Assembly (NCBI GenBank): GCA_942159475.1
Contig: OW804097.1
Span: forward strand, 7,035,685 to 7,099,684
DNA length: 64,000 nt
Source of the DNA: Sthenelais limicola
Lineage: Eukaryota > Annelida > Polychaeta > Phyllodocida > Sigalionidae
Direction: 5' to 3'
Shown: positions 1-10,068 of the stretch, in pieces
How positions within the stretch are numbered: the first letter of the stretch is position 1
Layout: every line of letters begins with the position of its first letter
Program-made: the position numbers and the translations under genes
Notes under the pieces: generated by a model
Databases searched by the model: none
What the model was told of the DNA's origin: nothing
Seen by the model: the letters and a program-made list of their open reading frames with translations, nothing else

Positions 1-79
1 CAGTCCATTGGGGAAGCCTTTCCAGTTGCTCTATGGATATCTGGGACAGTTCCTGTCCATGGTGACTCATCTAAAGCAT
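1..79 (-). CDS. NACHT exon continuing with Walker B (cut by window edge)
   Basis: The acceptor CTTTCAG at 80-86 opens a frame reading ALDESPWTGTVPDIHRATGK. With the preceding G this makes DALDE, the NACHT Walker B/Mg-binding motif. It continues past base 1. Confidence 0.8.
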
Positions 80-3000
80 CTGAAAGATTCGTGGTTTTAA
101 GGATTACATTCTCTTTTTTAAAAAAAACAAAGCAACTATGCTGAGGACTGATCATCTCAAAACCCTTGGTTTTATGGTATACATTAAAGATAGACCAAAC
201 ATTTTTCTTTTACTAGGGGCCCTCTGGAAGAGCTATGGTTTTCATGAAATAGAAGGACCCTTTTCTTGGGTAATATTGCGGTATTATTATTACCTATGTT
301 TTTTCAGAAATAAACATCGTACATACTAACAGACTTCTTTGACAGGACAACATCTATGCAACTATTATTAACCTACCCATACACATCACGCAACCTTCAC
401 CGTCTTTTTCAATTCCTGCTTTTAAAATATTGGTGTCAAAGTTCTCCAATTTGTAGAAAGAATAGTTCCTCAAAAAGTCAGTTAGCTCAATTTCAGATCC
501 CATTTTTGGAGGTATCGCCCGGAGGTTGAACAAAAATGCCAGCTTGAACTCGTTACCATATCGACCTTGAGCCCACAGTCTAGGCAGTTTTTGTATCACT
601 GTACTTTTCCCAACACCAGCTTTGCCCGTCAGGATAGTCATTGATGAAGACACTTTTGAAGGAATTATCTTATCTAATTTAATAATTTCATCAGTGATAT
701 TTGAGGTTTTGGATTCATATTTCTCTATATCGTCCTTCACAATCATTCTTGGCTCAATGAACTCTGTATCAAGGTCTATTGCTTGGTCAAGAACCTTTTC
801 CGCAAGATGAACAGTCCCCGCTATAATGTGCTTCATATTTTTCAATTTCCGTCTGGAAAAAAAAAAGAGATTATTAAGTAAATTAAGGGTCCTGTGCTGC
901 TCTCAGCACAAGCATATATATACTGTTGTTGAGCATGTATTCATGAGTCAGGTTAAATAAGACCTGGTGCAAACAAAGCCACTGGTTTGCCTTCCGTATG
1001 TGTTACTTTGTTTAATCCCACCACAAATCTGTGGTTCCATACAGATCTGTATAACATAGATTTACCATCGCCTACAGATGCGATGCATTATTATTTGTGA
1101 TTCTAATCTGTAGTCCCACAAATGTCAATAAGTTCAATAGGATCATATTTAGAGCAAGGTTTTGTGACTCGCCTGCGGTAAAGGACCATGACAACTGCAC
1201 CAATACCGGCACTAATAAATGCAACCACTGCTGCCATGGATATTGAAGCTACTGTTGCAACATGTGAAGCTCTGTCTAAATAGAAGTCGATAATAATGTA
1301 TATCTAGTATTTTCAGATTGTCTAACCTATTATAGAAAACCATTATGAATTGTGGCAATTAACGGATATATCAGAATTATACCTTATTTACCAGACATTA
1401 TAATGAAATTAATCGCCATTAACGCTTTTCATTAAATCTACAAATCTAAGGTCTTCAGAAATAATTGGATAGTATGTATGATAATATGATTGACATATGT
1501 TTCGATAGGAATATGCAGTATTAGTTTGGTTGTACTTACTTTGGCAGTATCCAGGATGGGTCCATTCTCCTGAATGCTGACATGTGATGTTACCTGCACC
1601 GTAATATATGAAGCCTTCTATACAGCTCACTCCTACCGAGGCCTCAAATACCCTGGAGTTACCTGCATACTTGCCATGGTCTAGCATTGGAAAGCTGCCA
1701 CACCTTATTCCTATAAGCAATATATTCACAGATTGTAAAATGTATCTATATCTATTTATTTAAGTATTCATCTCGGAAAATATTTGAAAATATTCATTAC
1801 CAAATACTTACATATTCGATGATGCTCAAAAGCTTTCATTTCCTTAATTTATTTGTTGCCACATACATGTAATAACTCTGTGAGTTCCTTGGACTGGTCG
1901 CCAAGATGATTGAGCCCAGTCATGTGATACACACTTTATCAGTTGAACTAAAGCCAGGGCCAAAACGATTACAATGCACATAATTATGGAGTTATGGTTA
2001 TTTACAAAACGAAAACACATATTTCAGGTTAAACCATCTATTTTTGGTGCCCCCATCAAATCCTTCACCAGTCAGCAAAAAATGTGCACTGTTGACATGT
2101 ATACAGTATCGCCAAAAGTACCTACTTAAACTACCTAATTACTAACTACTTCTAATAGTTGTCTTTCAATGCGAATGACCTGTTGACAGCTCTAATGCTA
2201 CTTCTAATAGTTGTTAAGATCGGGATGCATTGAGGGAGCCAATGTCACTATGTGCATAAAAGTGGGGTAGTGAGTACCACTATAGTATTAATTTGCCATT
2301 TAGTCGCTGATCTTTGGGTTCTCATGGAGTTATGGAACCTGATAAACGGCCACTTCCGACCCCTGTTGGGTATTAACGTTTTGCCGGATACTTTGGGCTG
2401 ATAATGCATTTCGGCAATTAGATTGCAGGAACATGTCTAGTTTTGCAGTGCCACTCTTACTACACAGCCGGCAGTAGGCAGAGTAACACATCTGACTTTC
2501 CCTCTTTATTCTGGCAATTTGGATCATTTATTTCATGTTACTTGAGCAGGTTTGATTACTTACATATCTGGCTGAATAGGCGGATATATCACTGGAAGCC
2601 AATGTTCAAAATTAGGCAAATTTATTTGTGTTGTTTTCAGGTCCACAAGAGGTTATTGTAAGGGTATCAAAGATTGCTTTCTCCACAGTCAGACACAACT
2701 CATTGCTACTGCCAAAACAACACAGCAAACATAGACCTGTGACATGCTATTAAAAAAGAGTTCTGTTCTTGATTCAGAGGTTGAATAGGTTGAATCCAAA
2801 CATTGGCGACAAAAGGTATTAATTCCCTTGGTTTGGTGGCTGAGGCCCGCCAGGGTATAGGGCCTCTATTTCACCATAAACAGCCAAAGCCATCAAACCT
2901 CAGGGAATTAATACCATAATGTTTGGCCCGAGCGGGGACTGTGGCCTAGGAGATCCCAAGGTGGCAAGCCCAAGGGTTCTACCAGGCCACAGAGACTGCA

Positions 3001-6000
3001 AGGCCCAACCATAGATGGAATTAATGCTTTTAGTGTCAGTGAAAAGTCAACCTAAAACCACCTCAAAACTATTTATGAAGTAAAACTAATCAGTCTAAAG
3101 TCCAAACTTACTCTATTTACCGATTGGATTTTGGATTGGATCAGTCATAACAACAGTCATAACAGCTCTCCCTAAAATATGTGCAATTTTATCTGGGCTG
3201 GCCCCTTGTTAGCTCTTGTTCTCCTGCCGTCCTGATTGTGGCTCAGGATTATTTATTAACACAGAAATTAGGCAACAAGCAGCGACTTCGTTTAGGCAAG
3301 GACATGGACATTGACTGTAATTCCAGCCAGTCCTATATTGTTCCTTGGAAGAATTGAGGTCCATAATTCTACCCTGATATTGTCCTGACTGAGACTGAAA
3401 CAGAACAATTCAAGCCTCTCATGGCACTCTTTTGACTATGCATGAAAAAGTTCTCATAACAGGAGTGGTCAAACCCCCTTTTGGACTTCATATTTGCCAA
3501 TGTCAATACACACATATGACTTTTTTTGACAGATGATATGTTTTATTATATCTGCAATACACTGAAAATTAATGTAGTTTGAACAACTCATATGACTTAA
3601 CCTAGGACCTAGATACATGTATGGTCTAGTCTTACAAATATATTATAACCAGGATCTTACTGTGACATTGTCCATTGCCTGTCCAGAGCTGATGTTGCCC
3701 ACATGTATAGGACGACCCATTGTATGTGAATCCCTTCTCACATGTGATGTTAAGGGTTGTACCGTAAGGACAGGGATCACAGTCAGCTGTAACCTCGGCT
3801 CCATGAATCACTGGTAGGTGTCTAGCACACTGGATACCTATGTATACAAAATAAAACAAGAAGTTTATACTTCTGACTGAGTCAGGTGAGAAATCATTTC
3901 AAATACTTCAAGAACCGAAAGGTCTAAAAAGATTTAGCAGACATAGTGATTATAACAGGTTTAATATCTCTCATATGATAACTTTGTTGTGAAATATTAT
4001 CATTAAAATTATAACAATTTGAGAAAATGATAAGAAAACGTTGTAAACGCCTATGGTATGGTGGGATAAGATTATTCTCTGATGTAGATCGATATTACTG
4101 ATCCTATAAGTACTTCTTCTACTCTTCACACCAAAACATAGTCTTTGACAAAGAATCTGCTTCATTATACACGCATTCACTACCAGGCCCCAACAGCTGC
4201 TCATTACCTGTAATGCGGTAATGGACTAGTACATTACCGGCGCGTTGTCGTGGCGAAGCTAGTTTGGTGGCGCAAGTTTGCCTACACAAGTTACTTCTTT
4301 GATTGTTTTACCTGTATCTAGTTATATTCCTCTTGTACAACAACCAGATAAGGTTGATTATATCATATATTTTTTAATTAACCACGTTTTACATGCAAAA
4401 TTAGGCATGTATATTAATCAACTTATAGGACTTGTTTTCCGCAAAGAACTCAATCTATGATTGTGTTCTTTACTAACGCGCCATGCCTTAACTCGTCCAA
4501 TAAGTGCTAATTATTTGCAATCTGTGAGTCTTTATCACAGGCAAGATCAATCGTTAAGATCCAAATTCAAGAACAGGTAATATGAAAGTGTTATCATTTA
4601 AAATAGCAATGTCAGCAGAAATAAAATGTCTGATCCTGGTGAGCCTTTTAAATAATATCTGAACTCGACAACAGGCAATGTTCATGTGAGGAACCATTCT
4701 CTGTCATTATCCCATCTAGCTACTACTGTCTCATGGGCAGAAAAATACACAAAAGTGTATAATTCATATCACTTTGCATAGCGAACATGGCAAAAAGTCA
4801 CACAATATTAAACAATACAGAATAGAATGATAAACATTACTTACGCAGACAAATTCCATCTATCCCAGACCAAGTGGCATCAGGCTGGCAGACCCTGGAA
4901 TTTGTACCAGTATAGCTGTAACCCTTACTGCAGGTTATAGCGAGGGTTGTATTGAACGGGTAATATTGCTTGACAGGATCCACTGTCATGTGATCTTTTT
5001 GCACAGGTCTGCCACAGTTTATCCATTTTATTCCTGGAACGTCAAACAGAATTTAGTGCATTATCACAGTAGAAGTAGATGTTTTAAACTATATTCTACA
5101 TTATTGACTGGTCTTTCAATTAAATCGGTATTTATCACTGGAAATGTATTTAACTATGCCCTGTTTGAACTTTATCCTGTTTTGACAAATTATCAACTCA
5201 AGGTATCTTAATATATGAGGCACCTCCTGACAATAATCACTTGTTCGTATTTCTTGTGGTTTCTTTTTAACTCAGGTAAGAGAAATATCTCTGCCTTAAT
5301 AAGAAAAATATTTCAACAACAATGTGTAGTACTTACTGACACATTCCCCGAGATTGATATTCCATGTCTCGTCTGCCTGGCACACAATGGGGTTGTCACC
5401 ATTATACACGTAGCCTGGTACACAACTTACTGTCAGCTGGTGTCTGAAGCCGTAGGGTGGATCAGATGAATAGAGTCCCTTGTCGGGGGTCTTTATATAT
5501 GGGCAATCGACCACTGAAAGGGAATTTGAGATATTAATATTATCAACCTTCAAAAGATCTGGGTGTCAGAGTGGCATATTCTATCGGCTAGGGCTTGTGA
5601 GACAATAGCACAGCACAATACTATAGGGATAGCATGTGTGATGTCTGCACGATAAGAAGAAATAGGCATGAAAAATAAAAATATGTGGTGTCCCCTGGGA
5701 TGGATATAATCATCTCTGTCCCAGATGCAGGGAGGGGATACATCTACCAGAAAGAAAGGAGATCAGGAGGAAGTGGTTCCTATCAGAAGTTTAAGCCATG
5801 GGCAGCAAGTGGGAAAGTTTGGCACTTTTTATTAAAACGTCCACAAATATCTAAGAAGTATACCAACATTTACAGACACCTGTTGTTCCATTCCAGTTAC
5901 CGTCCCTCAGACAGGTCCTCACTGATGTACCAGTGAATATGTAGTCCTCGTTACACTGGAACACGGCTGTGTCGCTGTACCTTGGCGTTGGTGCAACACT

Positions 6001-7989
6001 GACATTTCCATGGTGTAGTGTGGGGAAGGTTGGGCAGTGTACCACTGTGAAAATGTAGAAACATTTCCCGTATTGCTATTGCTATTGCTATTGAATGTAG
6101 TCTAGTAACCTATTAGGAAGTTTTAGATTGATCCTCAACATCAACAAGAACATCACCCATGATGAACAAATCAGCATGAAAATCTGTCTCATGAACAATC
6201 ACACACTAGCAGAACAAGGAGAACCAGCAAGAGTAGGCATTAATCATTTCCTTTTAAAATTAACACATCTGAATACATAAACATAAATATCATTCAAGCA
6301 GGCGTAAAACAGATCTGTAAGATGTCTACACATAATACATATAACTGACACTTCGTTTACGAAGGGCCATACAACCTTTACATACCATAAGAGGCCTAGG
6401 CCTCAACGTGTCCTATTACTTTCTTAATTATTTCCTGTAAAACCACACACTTTTGACATACATAGTTACACCATTTGGTAATTTATACTAATTCAACATC
6501 TTACATTTACATCCTGGGGTGGGGTTCTGCCACATGGTATCGTTTCCTACACACACTGACTCTGTCTGCAAGTCATAGTACTTTTCTTTACACCTGAACT
6601 TCACCCGGTCATTAGTGTTCCATCCTCCTTCTGGTGGGGTTCCTTCATAGTAGGCAGTGTTAAAGTCAGGCAGGGAGCACTCTAATAAAGGATAGATTCA
6701 AGACATTTTATCAGTATCGAGATTCCTAAATTCATGACATTATTTTATTATATTATTATTATATGACCTTATTTTTTTTTGATCGACGGAGTCAGCTTAA
6801 TTGATTTGATTCACAAATACCTAAGTATGTATACATTTAAAAAACGGACGTGATGAAGCCGCAATGTTTAATAATTGTGTACTTCCAGGTAGTTATGAAC
6901 GTAAGGATTAGCTTTAATAAATAATTCTAACCAGGATAACTTTACAAGGAATACAAACTCAAATTTTAGGAAAGCGTATGCATCATCCCCCAATTATTGA
7001 TTCCCTTTTCTGATCAGATTAAAATACCATAACATACCTCTATGTCTGGAAATGAAAAATCTGAAAGGATTTTTAGTTATTATTGCTGTTTGTCATTTAC
7101 AAGTCATGTGTGATATCATTTAGCCAGAGCTATACACAATCGATGAATAGAAAACAGAAGACTGATAACATAAATAGTTTGCAACATGTTGTCTTTTATT
7201 TTCAAAAGTTGGTAATTGATTAATAAATATATAGCGAATAGTTCATATTCCATGTTCACTATAAATATATAGGCATATGCATGGGTGTATAAATGTAGGC
7301 AGATCTGCCGTATTTCAGGTTGTTTTATAGATCAAGATATAGATGTGGATTACAGAGCCATATACTTTCAGAAATTATCTTTCAAAAACAATAACTTAGC
7401 CTGATGACGCAATGTCATAAACCCATAACAACTTTTCAATGTTATTGGGCATGTTTACATTATTTTTCAGAAAACCGGGAATGACACTAAATGTTAAAAA
7501 GAGCGGATCAAAGTAGAATGGATATGATCATAATATAAGTTTGACTAACATATTGCTCTGCCCTCCTCTTCAAGATGAAATATACAACACTTGAGAAATT
7601 TACGATGAATATCAACACTTCTTAAATGAACAATTATAATTTCTATATTTGGATATAATGTTATTCATACAATTTTTTTAACACAAATCGAAATGCCTGA
7701 ATTATTTCATATCTGTACATGTACTACGAAAATATAAAATTAAGAACGCTAGTAATGAATACATTGATTGCAAATATGTAAGTCAGAAAACAGGTACACA
7801 TATACACAACTGAACGTTTATGGAAAACTAGTAAAGGAAAATTAATAGAAGGATGCAGGCCATTATATATATCTCATTGCATTACTCACTCCATTGTCTG
7901 TTTCCACTCGGTGCACACTTCACAATCACTGATACAGACAGAAGACAATATATGAATATCATCCATCCATTAAGCCTTACTGGTGGCAT
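1..7989 (-). CDS. Sushi-repeat transmembrane protein with intracellular NACHT domain (partial, 3' end outside window)
   Basis: Exons in transcript order: 7890-7989, 6505-6681, 5868-6044, 5337-5513, 4845-5033, 3661-3837, 1540-1710, 1173-1275, 377-852 and 1-79 (continues). The first exon begins with ATG and encodes a hydrophobic signal peptide (MPPVRLNGWMIFIYCLLSVS). Six exons of 57-63 codons follow, all phase 1 to phase 1, each carrying one sushi/CCP module with its Cys residues and conserved Trp. Exon 1173-1275 encodes a transmembrane helix at about residues 398-421, followed by a basic stop-transfer run. The next exons carry a NACHT domain: Walker A GKAGVGKST near residues 500-508 and Walker B DALDE near 583-587, split by an intron. 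Every junction keeps frame. Sushi modules bind complement or glycans in other proteins; NACHT is an oligomerising NTPase of NLRs. A plasma-membrane receptor with a cytosolic NACHT is inferred. The least certain splice site is the donor at 5868 (GTTGGT). Confidence 0.82.
377..852 (-). CDS. NACHT exon (pre-NACHT helix and Walker A)
   Basis: A strong acceptor (polypyrimidine then CAG at 853-855) opens a 476-nt exon ending at an ATGG/GTAGGT donor. It contains FIEPRMIVKDDIEKYE, then MTILTGKAGVGKST (P-loop Lys and Ser/Thr present), a second strand FKLAFLFNLRAI, and the start of the Walker B strand GCVMCM. The last base G completes the Asp of DALDE with exon 1-79. Confidence 0.85.
1103..1175 (-). 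promoter_or_regulatory. GC-AG donor with alternative read-through tail
   Basis: The donor CAG/GCGAGT at about 1168-1175 splits two predicted products. Splicing to 852 attaches NACHT. Retention gives a tail of about 22 residues ending in ICGTTD and TAG at 1103-1105. GC donors are weaker than GT donors and are often used alternatively. That it is regulated here is inference. Confidence 0.5.
1173..1275 (-). CDS. Transmembrane exon with GC splice donor
   Basis: The exon enters in phase 1 and leaves in phase 2. It reads NRASHVATVASISMAAV and continues with a small-residue hydrophobic helix to VVMVLYRR. The donor at 1171-1172 is GC, not GT (CGCAG then GCGAGT), which fits the minor GC-AG class. Joined to the acceptor at 853-854 it gives an unbroken frame into the NACHT exon. 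If not spliced, the frame runs on through VTKPCSKYD to a TAG at 1103-1105. Confidence 0.72.
1540..6681 (-). CDS. Six sushi/CCP exons (symmetrical phase 1-1) of the sushi-NACHT gene
   Basis: Exons 6505-6681, 5868-6044, 5337-5513, 4845-5033, 3661-3837 and 1540-1710 are 177, 177, 177, 189, 177 and 171 nt long. Each begins two bases into a codon and ends one base into a codon, the classic shuffling phase for CCP modules. Typical pieces seen are INCGRPV, LAITCSKGY, ATWSGIDGIC (fourth module) and VVHCPTFP (second module). The modules are clearly different from one another, so this is an old array rather than a recent tandem expansion. The first module is the least typical, with the start CSLPDFNTAYYEG. 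Confidence 0.85.
2815..2917. repeat. Foldback element in intron
   Basis: The ends GGTATTAATTCCCTTGGTTT and its near reverse complement CAAACCTCAGGGAATTAATA sit about 60 bases apart around a GC-rich centre. This is a small inverted-repeat element inside an intron of the sushi-NACHT gene. Confidence 0.6.
6073..6094. repeat. (TTGCTA)n short repeat
   Basis: About three and a half copies of a TTGCTA unit in an intron of the sushi-NACHT gene. Confidence 0.7.
7890..7989 (-). CDS. Signal-peptide exon of the sushi-NACHT gene
   Basis: The ATG at 7989 starts a 33-codon reading frame with a hydrophobic core and ends at a GTGAGT donor in phase 1. That matches the phase of the first sushi exon (acceptor at 6682-6683). 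I see no better ATG upstream in frame. Confidence 0.75.
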
Positions 7990-10068
7990 TTTAGCATAAA
8001 CCTCATTAAGCCATAAACACTTGTGTCTCGATCAACCTGACGACAACGAAATTGGCGTAAATGTGTATTAATTCCTCATGTATTGATTACAAATAAACAT
8101 ATAATCAGTCTGGATTAAAATCAACATGTAATCATATTCCGCAATAATTTAACTTTTACCTGCCTCAGATTTTACATTCTATGTTGGCATTCTGATGACA
8201 CCAAATACAGTAATCTCCCGCGGAACCATGAATTAAACATCTAGATACAAGTTATTACCACTGACCTTTGATATATACTAGGTTTTCACTTCACAATATA
8301 TAATTACTTTCCATGCGATCGTGTAAAAGTTTTGGTTTTACCTGCTTGGAAGCTTGACCTAAGAGGGAGGGATCAATCACAGGTGTTACACTTGTTCTAC
8401 TTTCGGAGTCAACAATATAGACTAGTTTATCAAAATCAATACTTGATAGATATGACCACAAGCATGCATCGGAGATGTATTGTTGCAACGTCCCCTAGGA
8501 CAAAAAGGACCCTGACTTCTCCACGACTTCCGCACATGGTTCTTTATATTGTACCTGTGCACTGCACAATTGTTGATACACTGAATATAATATAAATATC
8601 CGTTTTTTTTTAAAAGAATTAATGTCAATGCGTTTCCAGGCTCGTTTAAGCATTTAAACTACTTAAATTATTACAAAGTGCTATATCTAGTTATTTCCAT
8701 ATATAGCTGCCCACCCTAACATATGGTGCGCAATATCATGATATTTCACTCGGCGCATCTCTTTCAAAATTTAAAAGAAACTGTTAAAAAAACGTTATGG
8801 CCTTATATATTTGGTGTGTTTCAAATTCATGTAATCCACAAAGGACTATATATTACCTGTGGTAAAGGTCGATAATTAACCAAAATCATTTAGATGAGAG
8901 AATAAGGAAACACAATATTAAAATAAATAGCAAACTAGCCAAATTGGAACCTAATTTATGTTAGAATACTATTAACAGTCCTAACAGAATTCACTCCAGG
9001 CCGGTACTGTTGGCTATTATTTACGATATTTACATTGTTACTCTTTATTTTATTCTTATTTACCTATTTACTTTAGCGATGTTATAACCACTATGGTACG
9101 GTCGGCAGAAATGTAGCAAGAGACACCAACAGTAGTTGATAGAAAAAGATAAGTGGAAACCTGTGGAAATAACAGTCAAAATATATATGAAACTGTGTAT
9201 TTCAAGGCTATTTTAGTCCCAGGTTTGTATTTCAACGGCTTTGATGAAAAGGTAAGTGTAAAACCTTTATATTTCGTAATTACGCTCAGGGTTTCTGTAC
9301 ACATTTCTTTGTCAGATGCATGCATCAAAAACAATGGTTTTTAGATCCACGTACTGCTTTATTTTTTTTATAAAATGTTAGATTTATGAATGAAAGTAAG
9401 ATTAACTATATCAAAAGGTATGAATTAAGCACAATATAACAACTTGTGGCGAGGTCCAAATCAATCAAATGGATTGTAAGCAAAGAGTCGAGCAGAGACA
9501 ATTCCATTATACATACATTTTAACAAATATATCACATAAACAATTTTAAGAATACTTAATTACCTGAATAATGAAATGGCGTTCTTTACACCGAATCAAA
9601 ATCAAAATATCTAATGCAAGTATACACATATGAGGAGATTGAGGACTTCCTCTATTTATTTACTTCCTTTATTTTTAACAACAAGGCAACGCCTGGAAAC
9701 ATCCATGCTGGATAGAGCGGATTTACAGTTGAATGTATCAAATATTACATAAGCCTTAACACATACAGGTCTCTACTTTTGTTATGATGGCTAATACTCA
9801 TAGTTTACCTGTCTGGAGGACATATTACGCATATGTAATATAATTATGTCCACCCAAAGTGTCTTTTCCCTAATTGTGTGAGGAATACATTTTTCAAAGT
9901 TCGAAGCAATTAAAACCGTTAAATCTCAGTCAAAACTGCTCTCCAAATTCCTGATCATCCCAAGGGTGTGGTGATGGAGTTTGAAATTAACACGAAGTTT
10001 CATTTAATGTGTATTGAATATTCAAACGATATTGGCTATTGCAATGATCTTGCCAATGGATAAGTGTT
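7990..10068. other. Intergenic region between two minus-strand genes
   Basis: This is the upstream side of the sushi-NACHT gene and the downstream side of the receptor kinase gene. I see AT-rich sequence, no convincing exon, an ATTAAA on the minus strand at 10003-10008 just past the kinase stop codon, and a degenerate copy of a kinase exon boundary (9675-9823, listed separately). Confidence 0.5.
9675..9823 (-). repeat. Duplicated fragment of a kinase intron and exon end
   Basis: The segment matches 12795-12915, including the intron stretch that reads on the plus strand TACAGGTCTCTACTTTTGTT. It also matches the exon/donor boundary ACAG/GTAAACTATGAG of kinase exon 12908-13086. The exon part breaks down within about ten bases. 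It lies downstream of the final exon, so it is a dead partial duplication. Confidence 0.7.

Noticed and set aside
2330..2527. Minus-strand frame with several Cys (CYSAYCRLCSKSG) inside a sushi-NACHT intron
   Set aside because: No splice sites in phase 1, no sushi pattern; may be an old repeat but not identifiable.
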